Shown here piece after piece: positions 1 through 11,353 of a stretch of 64,000 nucleotides of DNA. The translations under genes were made by a program, and so were the position numbers. The notes beneath the pieces are model-generated. The model did no database searches and was not told the DNA's origin. It was given only the letters and a program-made list of their open reading frames with translations. The stretch lies in assembly GCF_032854445.1 (NCBI RefSeq), contig NC_088304.1, forward strand, positions 2,976,001-3,040,000, written 5' to 3'. How positions within the stretch are numbered: the stretch's first letter is position 1; the number at the start of each line of letters is the position of its first letter. The DNA comes from Liolophura sinensis (lineage: Eukaryota; Mollusca; Polyplacophora; Chitonida; Chitonidae).

Positions 1-945
1 ATATACGCCAGTGGCTGAATGTACTGTTAAGAGCGCAGCTGTGCTGCGGATTACGCAAAAGACAACAACAAACATACAATTGTGTTTCCACTTGACAATG
101 TTTGCATTCTGTGTACTTTTGCGTATTAGTGCGATTTTCGCGGGATGAACCACCAATTTGAACCTTAATGAAAAAATGCAACAAACCGGTTTTTGAACAC
201 TTTACTGTTTTTCTCCCATACCTGTTTGCCAGCGTCTTCAAGTTTATTTTTAAACAGGGTTTAGATTTGTTTATACAGTATAGCCCCGTCGGTGCAAGGT
301 GCCTGTGTACAATATACGTCAACGACTTTTGGCAATGCTGAGCGTGTGCCCTATTAAGAGGTCTGTCCGGCGAGGCCGGCCCAGCCCAAGATTCTCACGT
401 AACCCTTACTTGTTTTGACGGATGTTGCGCTTAATGTAAACGCTTCTCGTGTGTAGAAAGCTTTATTCAGTGTCCGGAATTTGACAAAAGCAGCCGATGT
501 ACATGGGGAGTGAGGGCTGAAAATTTACAACACACGAATTTTTCTTCCCTTGGCACGATCGGTCGGTCTTAAGAAGACTTCACACCTCCGCTATCCACAC
601 TCTTATTTCCCAAGAACGGTGATAGACGAGTCAACTGGGAAACAAACCTGGTTTTCTTTCAAGAAAAGCAAAAATTTTTAACTCCGAATATATATAGCCG
701 TAAAGAAACACTCGTAAAAATTCGCTCTGCTTAAAGAGGTATTTCATTTATATTCAGTTCTTGTTTTATTAGTATGGTTAATAATATAAAAATTGGGAGG
801 GTGGGGGGGGGGGGGGCTCTGGTTGGGAAATGTCTCTTTATTTATGCAAATACGGATTAGCGGTGTGATGTACTGCTAACAAGCTTTTACGTCACCTGGT
901 GCCAAGTTTCTTTCAATGACCAAAAGGCCTTTCGTTAGTTAGTAT
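1..945. other. no gene recognised
   Basis: I see no exon with convincing splice sites and no conserved protein. The only notable element is an uninterrupted run of 14 G at 803-816. Confidence 0.5.
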
Positions 946-1131
946 ATCAATCACTCAAACAATCAAGGAATAAATCACTCAAACAATCAAGCAATAAATC
1001 AATCAAACAATCAAGGAATAAATCACTCAAACAATCAAGCAATAAATCACTCAAACAATTAAGCAATAAATCAGTACAATAATTAAGCAATAAATCAGTC
1101 AAACAGTGAAGCAATAAATCAGTCAAACAAT
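946..1131. repeat. 24-bp minisatellite, about 8 copies
   Basis: Units read approximately 'aataaatcactcaaacaatc' plus four bases (aagc or aagg), with drift towards the right end. The 88-codon minus-strand open frame here is a product of the repeat: 24 is a multiple of three and the unit has no stop in that frame. Confidence 0.85.
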
Positions 1132-1821
1132 CGTCAGTATTTCGTCCGGAAGTTAGGCTAATTAACTCACAGCTAATGGGGAAACTCGAGGACGAGGTAC
1201 ACAGATGACCCAAATGACAGCAGACTGCATTGTTTCTTGTGACGTTGCAGTGCGTGTGTACTTCATATATGCTTCATGAGCACACATACACTGATAATTG
1301 AGACGTAATAAAAGAAAGGAAAAATGAGTTCACAGCTTTGGACCGTCTTGACACAGACGGGAAGAGTTTTACGAGTCCCCCAATGCTCTTGTCAGTGGGT
1401 CCAACAGGATTTATTTGTCTTCAGTTGATTGACGGACAAGTTAGACAGTCAGTAAAGACATCAAATGACCAGTACCATCATATTAACTAATCAGCGATTT
1501 AATACGTGAAGTAACCTTTCCAGCAGCCAATAGCTCAATCTGTTAACCAATTGGTCAGCTTACAACTTACACTATGATCTCGTCGATTGGTTGGTTGAAT
1601 TAATCGTTCTTGATTGATTCGTTGATTGTTTTATTCTGTGAATGACATATTAAACAATTAAATACCGATATACTTTGAGAAGACTCTGTATTTAACACAC
1701 AATGCATAATAAATATGGAAATATTACTATTAATTTTGGGGCTAATTACAATCCTTTGAATCACGACATTCTGTATCTTTTATAAATCATTAAAAAAAAG
1801 AGTCCATCAGTATAAAGCTTG
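1132..1821. other. no gene recognised
   Basis: Unremarkable AT-rich sequence with no supported exon or repeat. Confidence 0.45.
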
Positions 1822-2165
1822 CCAGACATTCTGTTAATTATATATTTGTTTGATAAGTCCGCCAGCTTGTTTCCTTCTTGACCAGTGTGCCCAGGATCCG
1901 AAACGCCTCACTTTGTGCCCACAGGATACATTCAGGCATTCTGTTCATTATATATTTATCCCATAATCTATTTCTTCCTGACCAGTATGCCCAGGATACC
2001 CGGAGAGGATCCGGAACGCCTACCAGTATGCCCAGGTTACCCGGGGATGGATACATTCAGGCATTTTGTTAATTATGTATTTACCCCATAATCTATTTCT
2101 TCTCTCCCAGTATGCCCAGGATACCCGGAGAGGATCCGGAACGCCTCATTATGTGCCCACGGGAT
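1822..2165. repeat. three degenerate tandem copies of a 110-125 bp unit
   Basis: The blocks 'gcattctgttaattatatat' and 'ccagtatgcccaggatac' followed by 'ggatccggaacgcct' recur at about 1827, 1936 and 2061 with small internal duplications. The short overlapping open frames on both strands follow the repeat and are not considered genes. Confidence 0.75.
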
Positions 2166-4638
2166 ACAGTTTGAGGATGCCGATAGGGGACATTTCAACT
2201 CCTTCTGCAGGTAAGACACGTAGTAGATATATCCCAAGCTAAGACCATGTAGTACCATGCAGTCTGATTTGGCACTGTACAGACCTTATGTGCTCCGAGT
2301 CGTAATCGGTTCTGAGTGTTTGGTACAGTACTGTTCTTTGCTGCTGCTTTTTTCTTTTGTTTTTAGGACATGATTCACTTTTAACAAGTAAGACTATTTT
2401 GGAACCTAAGGCGTGTAGCCGATTGTTTTACCTGCCTTTACGACATTGTTAATGTGAAGTGCTGTAACTCAGTCCCAAACACCAGATTACAGGTTTTATT
2501 TCGAATGTTTGTATGGGTGAACAACAAGCTCCCATGGGGTAAATGCGACTGATAGCCAGAATCTAGCCCTGTATCGGAAGGCTTGGCGAATAAACGACAT
2601 TTGTCGCAAAACAAGGATTTCCTGGCCACCTAGGTTTTCTCACCTAAGGCAAGTTTACACATCTATGAGTAAGGGTGCACGCTTCCCAAAATAAAGAACA
2701 TGAAAATAGACAGAATGCATGGGTTTGCATGTATTTCCGTAAAACAGTCCTTTTCCTACGCTGGCCAAAATCCGGATTTTCTATCAATATTGCCTCAGAG
2801 CCGTTTTCCGTTAATTAATGCCGAAAATCAATGTCGTGTTGACTGGCAAATACGTCTGCAAATAAAACGGCAATCAGGTTCTATCACATAACAAATAAAC
2901 CTCGTTTAGACCATTGTCGGGAGGCCAAGTGACAAATTTGCTGACCGGATTGGTTATGTTTTCAGAACTAAGTGAAAATTCAATAAATTGCATTAAGCGA
3001 CGCCTGCACTGTAGGCCCTGTACCTCCCAAATAATGATTATTTTATACATATGGCTTCCAGCAGACTCTATGTTCGCCGTTGAGTGTTGACATCACAGCT
3101 CAGGTGACCAGTCCTTCCATGCTGTTTATATTAGCGCTAGCTTTGAGTGGAAAGAAGGGCTATAGTTGCATTGATGAACATTGGCTTAAAATCAACACAT
3201 AAAGTGCTTATGCATGTATACCCATTTGTAATTTGATATACCAATAACAGAATTCAGTCTATAACTGTCAGTAAAGAGTGTTCTAGGCGTTGTACAAGAA
3301 AAGAAATTTAGGGTGCGCGTGTCTGGTGACATCATCCTGATTTGTTAGCTTTATTTGCCACAGTAGGCTATCTGTAATTCTAACAGCCATGTTTGTAGTT
3401 TTTCCGGATCTTAATTTAAAATTAAACTTACCGTTTCTCGTACTACGACTTTGCTTTCTTTTTTTTTAATATTTTGTATACTGCAAAATTTCATAGTCTC
3501 CAAGTAATTGAAAAACACGATGACTGCTGTTTATCCATCAATAAGCACAGCATAATCCAAAAGTATGGGAACTACAAAATAATCTGAGAGTTGGCATTGC
3601 AGCCAACTTTCAATATTTCGACAAATGTATTTATCGTCTTAAGGAGACTATTAGAACACACGTAATGAACATCTATACACTTCCAGTATCACAACAATAA
3701 CAGGTTGACCAAAGTCAGGCTAGGGAAATCAGTGGAATTAGCCAATGGAAACCGAACATTTCTACAAGAGAGATAGAGGAGATTCCTACTATACAGAGAG
3801 ATAGAGGAGACAATCATTTTTGGTTTTTTTGAGTTTTTGTTGATGGGTTATACAGGTGACAGCTGTATGCATCAGTGGGACAAATGTACATGAATACATC
3901 TTATCGACGCTATATTTAGCAATAAATGAAGACTTCACAAGGTTGATCTCAGTCTTCGTCTTTTATTTCTGGTTCAGAATTTGGCAAAAACTCAATCAAA
4001 TTCATACAATATTTTGTGAGAAAAGAAAACCTAAAATTTAGGTTTGTTAAGCATAAAATCTATATAGGCAGGTAAAATATATATATCTGAAGCTAACTTT
4101 TTTGCTATTTTCGTTTTGGCTATTTATTTATTTATTTTTTGTATTCAAATGTTTGAATTGTAAGGTGGTGTTTCTAGACCACTTTTGGTGTGAAATGTGA
4201 TAACAAAGGAAGAAAACATGGATGTCACACCAGTGGCATCCAACATTGTTAGTATAGACCGTAATGGCTACTTTAGAATATAAGCATTTTAACTACAACA
4301 AATTCAGTAAATAACGTATAGTAACGAAGCAGGCCTAGGTCAAAGTAGTTCCCCATAAAGCTTTCAGTTGTTTTCCCTCACTTTTACTTCATGTTTTTCT
4401 TCTTTCACTGTATGGGGTCTCATGTCTCTGAATGTCAAAGTCTGGCTCGCTGCGACTCTACATGTACCAGGGCCTTACTTCAGACATCGCTTTTCACTCC
4501 CTTTTCCGCCACCCATAAACCTGCCCTCTTTAGGATAGCTCCCAGGCTGTTGAAACCCTTACAGTCGAGTTTTGTAACATACTGTTACTTCTTCCTTCGG
4601 TTGACTTACCATAATTACTATAACGTCTCTGTCTTCAG
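2166..4638. other. no supported exon; should hold the 5' part of the Cys-rich gene
   Basis: The gene whose first visible exon starts at 4639 enters that exon in mid-codon, so at least one exon lies upstream, here or further left. No signal-peptide exon with a matching donor could be chosen. An open frame runs without a stop from an ATG at 4391 into the 4639 exon, but its N-terminus does not look like a good signal peptide. A short duplicated motif, 'agagagatagaggaga', lies near 3768-3810. Confidence 0.4.
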
Positions 4639-7600
4639 ATCGTTATCCAGTTCTATGCACTGCGCTCGACGGATGGAGATGGGTTGTTCCTTCTCCATGA
4701 CAAGGTTTCTCACCGAACTGCTGCCCCCAAACATCGATGGTATGAGACAGGTCTGCGAAAAAGGTAGGATGTAAGAATAGCCTGTTGAGTTTTACACGTA
4801 GATGGCAATATTGTTCAGGTATGAATTCATTATGGTCTTTTTGAATTAAGTCAAAGTTTGCTTTAGAAGGTGATTTTATAATTGTTGACAATGTCATTAA
4901 TAAGGTCATTTTTGCTGTGACTGTTGTCGTAAGTATTGCTGCTGCCGTGGTTGTTGCCTTTATTGTAGGTATCGTTCTTACTGTCGTCATTAGGGAGGCG
5001 GTCATGACTTAGTGGATAGTGGTTCTTACCTGACCTTAGACAAAGGTTGTATAGATTCCTCACCCACACACACCCAACCCACGTCTCCTCTCTCTCACTG
5101 CCTGCGAGGCTTTGGTAACAATAAGCGATCGATGATGTTTCTCACGTGGCAGGTGTGGCGGCCTAACTTTCGTGGAAGATCACTTGTCGTGCAATAAAAG
5201 GCTATTATGTTCATATAAGTGCGTCACATGTGGAAAAGTTGGTGCAAAAGGTCGGTGGGTTACCTTGAGGTTTCTTCCACCTATAAAATCTCTGAGTATA
5301 CATGTATGGCGTTAAAGAAAAATAAAATAATATAAGATACATAAATAAATTAATATTATGGTCATTACTATTGTCAGCATGATTGCCATCGTCGTCGTTC
5401 TTGTTTTTCAGGCTGTAATGACATTGACCGCGTGATGAACAAGGCCAGGAACTGTACGGCCACGTATGACATAGAGAGGGCCCCACGGTGGGGGAATCAA
5501 TTACTAAGATGTCGGTGAGTCTCTATGTAAACATTTACATGAACAATAATGCGGTAACAGAGATAAACATATGTGAAGCAGGATTTCACCCTATTATGTC
5601 TGACCACTAGTCAGCTACATACAATCGTCACTGCTCTCGTTAACTCTCCTTTCTGTAGTCTGTTGTATTCTATAATGGAGGCTTCTTAAATTCTTGTGTT
5701 TTAATTTATATGTTATTGGCATGATGCGTGGAATGTATAAAATAACACGTGTTTATACATATAGCTATATATAGCTGCATGTAGCTAAATATATTAACTC
5801 CTTTATCCATAATGCTTGTGTAAGATATTTTCCCATATTTCTTTGTAATTTGATATGAACATTAAAATATGATTTTAAACTTCGGTAAAAGTTTGGAACT
5901 TTATAGCTTATAACTATACCAAACATCAAACATAATAAAATAATTTGAATGTTTTGTTGCAGGTATTACTTTGGTTTAATGGACTGTTTACGTAGAGCAG
6001 AAGGAATGGAAAGGTGTATAAACCTGGAGGAGTTATTCACCAGAGTAAATTACAACTTTTCTTCATATGTTTACGAACAGAGACAAATATGTGGAGCTAC
6101 AACAACAGGTAAGGATATCATACTTGTCGTGTTTCTTCTACAAAAGAAAAACGTGACTGTGGTAACTGTGAGAATGAGCTAGAGCGTCAGTTTTGTTTAT
6201 GACTTCAGGCATTTTGAGGAATGTCCGCTTTTTTAAGGTACACTTTTGTTCAATTAAGTTTAAAGGGTACCGCAACTGGAAGTGTGGTAAGAGTAAAACC
6301 ATTTCCAGGGCACAAAGACTGGCGTGAGTCGCTAACGTGTCATGTTGAAATAGACAACCTTTGGAAACTCTCGGGGTTAACTTCTCACTCTGAGGCTACA
6401 GTATTTGCGTACTGCACTTTTGTGACGTAACAAAATTTGTGTACGGCAATGTATGTATTGTGTCATACAGATTGCATGGTGTATTTCATTTGTGAACTCC
6501 AACGCTGTGATTGGAGAACTGCAAAGCTGTGACTCAGGAATACTGTTGAAATGTAATGCTGTGGTGAGGGAATGCTGGTCAATAGTAATTCTGGGATGCG
6601 GAAATGCTGGTCAAGAGTAATGCTGTGATGCGGGAATGCTGGCCAACTGTAATGCTGTGATACGGTAATACTGGTCAAGTGTAATGTTGTGACGCAGGAA
6701 TACTGGTCAGCTGTATTGCTGTGGGGCGGGAATAGTAGTCAAATGTAATGAGGTGACGTGCGAATATTGATCAACTGTAATTTTGTAACACGGGAATACT
6801 GGTTAACTGTAATGCTGTGGGTGGGAATACCAGTTAACTGTGATGTTGTGGGGCGGGAATACTAGTTAATTGTAATTCTGTGGCGCGAGGATACTGGTCA
6901 ACCGGAAATTTGTAGCATGGGAATACTGGTCAACTGTATTTCTGTGGGGTGAGAATACTGGTCAAGTGTAACGCTGCGGGCGAGAATACTTGTGAACTGT
7001 CATGCTGTGAAGCGGAAATTTTGGTCAACTGCATTGCAGTGACGCTGGAATATTTGTTAAATGTAATGCTGTGACGCGGGAATACTGCTCCAGAGTAACG
7101 CTGTGACGCAGTATTACTGGTCAACTGTAATGCTGTGACGCGGGAATAGTGGTCAACTGGAATTTTGTAGCGCGGCAATACTGGTCACCTGTAATGCTGT
7201 GGTGCGGAAATACCAGTTAACTGTGATGCTGTAACACGGAAATACGGGTTAACTGTAATACCTTGACGATGGAAATCTGATCAAGTGTAATTCTGTGACG
7301 CGGGAATATTCCTCAAGAGTAGTGATGTAACGCGAGAATACTGGTGTAATGCTGCGAGGCGGGAATACATGTCAAGTGTAATGCTCCGACGCGGGATACA
7401 GGTCAAGTGTAATGCTGCGACGCGGGAATACTGGTCAGCTGTAATGCTGTGACGCGGGAATACTGCTCAAGAGTAATACTGTGACGGAGGAATAGTGTTC
7501 AAGTTTAATGCTATAACATAGAAATACTGGTGAAATGTAATGGTATGGGAGAGAATACTTGTGAACTGTAATGCTGTAACGCGGAAACTGTGGTCAACTG

Positions 7601-10600
7601 CAATCCAGTAACGCGGGAACAGTGGTCAGCTGTAATGATGTGGCGCAAGAATACTACTCAAGAGTAATGCTGTGACGCAGGAATACTGGTCATCTGTAAT
7701 GCTGTGACGTGGGAATACCAGTCAAGTGCAATGCTGCGACGCGGGAATACTGGTCAAGTGTAATGTTGCGACACGGAAATACTGGTCAACTGTAATGCTG
7801 TGATGCGGGAATACTGGTCAAGTGTAATGCTCTGACGCGGGAACAGTGTTCAAGTTTAATGTTGTGACATAGGAATACTGGTGAAATGTAATGCTGTGAC
7901 GTGGGAATACTGGTCAAGTGTAATGCTGCGGGCGAGAATACTTGTGAACTGTCATGCTGTGAAGCGGAAATTTTGGTCAACTGCATTGCAGTGACGCGGG
8001 AATATTTGTTAAATGTAATGCTGTGACGCGGGAATACTGCTCCAGAGTAACGCTGTGACGCAGTAATACTGGTCAACTGTAATGCTGTGACGCGGGAATA
8101 GTGGTCAAGTTAAATGATGTCACTGGGGAATACTGGTCAACTGTGATGCTGTGGCGCGAGGATACTGGTCACGTCTAATGCTGTGGCGCGAGGATACTGG
8201 TCACGTCTAATGCTGTGACGCAAGGACACTGGCCAAGTGTAATGCTGTGGGGAGCGAATACTGGTCAACTGTAATGCCGTAGAGCGGGAATACTGGTCAA
8301 CTATAATACAGTGGCGCGAGAATACTGGTCAAGTGTAATGCTGGAAATACTAGTTAACTGTGATGTTGTGGGGCTGGAATACTGGTCAACTGTAATAGTG
8401 TGACGCGGGTATACTTGTCAACTGTAATACTGTGGCTCAAGAATACTGGTCAGGAGTAATTCTGTGACCAGGGAATAATGGTTAGCTTTTATGTTGTAAC
8501 GCGGGAATACTGGTCAAATGTAACGCTGTGGTGCGGGGATACTGGTAAACTGTATTGCTGTGACGCGGGAATACTAGCCAGGTGTAATGCTGTGACGCGG
8601 GAATACTAGCCACGTGTAATGCTGTGACGCGGGAATACTAGCCACGTGTAATGCTGTGACGCGGGAATACTAGCCACGTGCAATGCTGTGACGCGGGAAT
8701 ACCAGCCACGTGTAATGCTGTGATGCAAGGATGCAACAATATATTGTTGAAGTCACACGGGGATGTTTAGGTACGGGGACGTTGTGCCGAGGCAATGAAA
8801 CAACTTATAATGAAAGTTCACACTTTTTCTGCTTGTAGAACGTTCGTTTAATTGTAGATGTAGCTTTGTTACTGTAAAAACGATAGATTAAGAATACAAT
8901 GTTTTTTTAATCTTTGAAAATTAATGTTGGAAGACACCAACAACACGTGCTGGGACTGTGTTCGTATGGTGTGGGTCTCCGCTTCATTGCTACATTTGAT
9001 TGTAATCCTCTATCAGTACTACATATATTATATTACATTTGATTCCAATCCTTTATCAGTGTTACATGTATTACATTTGATTGTAATCCTTTATTAGTGC
9101 TACATGTATTATATTACATTTGATTATAATCCCTTATCAGTGTTATATATATTATATTTGATTGCAGTTATTTTTCAGTGTTACTACATTTTTATCTCGA
9201 ATCTTTTTTTTTTCGGTTTTCAATTTCCAAGATATGCTTATGTAAATTCTTAGGAAATAGATTTATTAACGGATTCTGCATTGTATATGGAATATATAAC
9301 GGGTAGAAAGGTAAACGTAACGGCTAAAGGGACAGCACTCCAAAAATATCAATAACTAAGGGAAATAACTTTGAGCCTACAAATCTTGGATAGTTAATAT
9401 TCCGTTGTTAACAACTGATTTTTCCCCACTTCTTTCAAAAAAATAAATATTTATTGTAGTTTTTCCTTACAATAGTTATAATTAAACCACCAACATTTCT
9501 TTTTCGTGTGTGTAATTTCGTGAAATAATGGTCAGTAGACCCACACGACTGAATCACTATTAAAATTGTGACGTAATATTTGCGTTATGTGGTCAAGAGT
9601 CGAGACAATCTTCGTGTATTTCGTCCTCCAATGTTAATTTTTTTATACAATATTATGCACCCCTTTTGCAGAACTTATATCAACAGAAGTCATCATCATA
9701 GCCCAACCTTCAAAGGGAGAAGGCGATAGAACAAGTAAACACTTTTCTATACAGCACTCTCAATATTCGTGTCGAATAGAGAACAATTTTATCATTTCTT
9801 TCCCCATGGTTTGATATTTCATTTTCACTTTCCTTTTACTCAGTTGCTTTGCTCAGCATTTTATGAATTGCACTTTTGATATGTATGCAAGTATGCAATG
9901 TTTTGCATGTACCGGACATTAGCTTTTCCTTCATTATTCTTTGATGTCTCCCTCAGGCCATTCTTAACATTGCCAAAGTCTTGCATTGTACATACCTTCT
10001 TAGATGTGATTCTCTATAACATACTGACGTGTATTTTGTGCTTAAACATCTTTCTTAGCGTGGATAAACATTATCAGTTAAAAAAAAACCAGTGTTAGTA
10101 GTTTTAAGCCATAAAGGTTGACACACTATAGTATACGGTATATGACATGGTATTCCATTGAGGCAGCATTTTATGTCGGCATTTGGGCACTGTCCTGAAA
10201 TGACCGAAAAGTTTTTAAAGTGACTAATCACCAATCATACAAACAAATACTATGCGGTTCTAGAATAAGTGAATTAGTTGCAGTCTAAATATTAACAAAA
10301 GTAGCACGCGCGATAAGTTGCATATTATCATCATTTATACCCCTCATATTGACCTTTGACCTTGGGTGCATTTATGTGCCTATGTTTGGGAATAAGAAGC
10401 ATTGAAATTCCCTATAAAATATATGTACCTCAATAAATATATTTCGTATCTTGTTTTGTATCAAACGTGGCTGACATTTCTATTGTGCTGCCTGTGTTCT
10501 TCCTCTGTCTTGTTCTTGTTATTGTTTTTTTTTTTTTCTTTGTTTTAAATATATTATGATATGATATATTATTTTCATTTTTATTATTAAAGAACAATTA

Positions 10601-11207
10601 TAATTTTATTATACAATAAATTGGATTATCATTCGTCGTTGTGATTTGGTGTTGTTGCGCTGTATACCTTGTTGTCTACTTTTATTGTGTATTGTAATTT
10701 CATTCGGTGGAGTTTTGTGTTAGAATAACTGGCTTCCAGTTTTGTTGAAAATTTTTCTATGACTCCTTCTTGATTCATTCAGTCCACTGTAAACATGGAC
10801 TTTTATACTTTTAATGAATTTTATAATCCTCTGGTCACACCATCTCTGCGCTTTAATGTCCAAAAGATAAAGTCACCTATGTTTTAAAAAGTGCTCATTA
10901 TTTCATCAAATGTCTGGTCAAATCCACATCCTAATTTTTATCAAACTTTGTGAAATAGAATCCGGTTGCATTTACATGTAAGACTATGAACGTTACAAGT
11001 ACGTGGCTGCCACAGTGACGTAATGCCTAGGGTGCTGGTTGTCATGGTAATTGCGTGTACTTTATGACAAGATGGTTTCGTGCAAGAGTACGAGTCAAAC
11101 AGTTTACGATTGAAAATGTACATCCAGTGTCATTTATATTTTCAGGTTTGAGCAGAATCCTTATGTCATTCCTGGTGGTTATATGTGGCGCCATCTACAC
11201 GAGATAA
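4639..11207 (+). CDS. Cys-rich secreted/surface protein, probably GPI-anchored (5' end missing)
   Basis: Five exons join in frame: 4639-4763, 5412-5514, 5963-6108, 9672-9734 and 11146-11207 (stop TAA). Each internal edge has an AG acceptor and GT donor: tcttcag/gtagga, ttttcag/gtgagt, gttgcag/gtaagg, tttgcag/gtaaac, tttcag. They give about 166 residues. The first three exons carry nine cysteines in a charged, probably helical ectodomain with sequons NCT and NFS. Exon four is a short Ser/Thr/Lys-rich stalk. The last exon is a hydrophobic stretch (ILMSFLVVICGAIY) ending two residues later, as expected for a GPI-attachment signal or a tail anchor. The odd cysteine count and the mid-codon start show that an upstream exon, presumably with the signal peptide, is not identified. 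I do not recognise the family; lineage-specific Cys-rich ectodomains of this size are common in molluscs. Function unknown. The long third intron is mostly minisatellite. Confidence 0.75.
4998..5340 (+). mobile_element. SINE-3 copy in the first visible intron of the Cys-rich gene
   Basis: The left end has a tRNA-like head: box A-like 'tgacttagtggatagtgg' and box B-like 'ggttgtatagattcc'. The middle contains 'acaataagcgatcgatgatg' and 'aggtcggtgggtt'; the right end is an A-rich tail near 5310-5340. A region around 55170-55360 matches its middle and right parts, which shows a dispersed family. Confidence 0.65.
6500..8735. repeat. 32-bp minisatellite, about 70 copies, CpG-containing
   Basis: The consensus is 'gtaatgctgtgacgcgggaa' followed by 'tactggtcaact'. 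The left part is degenerate, while units at about 8575-8720 are nearly identical, suggesting recent homogenisation at the right end. The array fills most of the intron between exons 5963-6108 and 9672-9734. Higher-order duplication is visible: the block at about 6955-7145 is repeated at about 7915-8100. The minus-strand open frames here are repeat artefacts. Confidence 0.92.
8985..9195. repeat. AT-rich minisatellite, about 4-5 copies of 45-55 bp
   Basis: Units contain 'tacatttgattgtaatcc' then 'tttatcagtgctacatgta'. The array lies in the same intron as the 32-bp array. Confidence 0.75.
9735..11145. other. last visible intron of the Cys-rich gene
   Basis: AT-rich intronic sequence with a poly-T run near 10520 and no recognised exon or element. 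Confidence 0.5.
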
Positions 11208-11347
11208 AGTAGGATCAGAAGGGGACGTAACTGCGTATATTCTCTTATCTAATCGTGTGGGTGCGAGCAATACATTCCGGCCAATTCGGCCGTTGGCCAA
11301 TCGTAGGAATTCCACCAATTCTATGCAGTTTGAATAACAGTGTTAAA

Positions 11348-11353
11348 AATAAA
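11348..11353 (+). terminator. candidate polyadenylation signal AATAAA of the Cys-rich gene
   Basis: This is a canonical AATAAA about 140 bases after the stop codon at 11207, on the same strand. Position is the only support. Confidence 0.4.

Noticed and set aside
4391-4638. ATG at 4391 as the start of the Cys-rich gene
   Set aside because: The frame is open into the exon at 4639, but the N-terminus is a poor signal peptide and a good acceptor (gtcttcag) stands right before 4639. Left as an alternative only.
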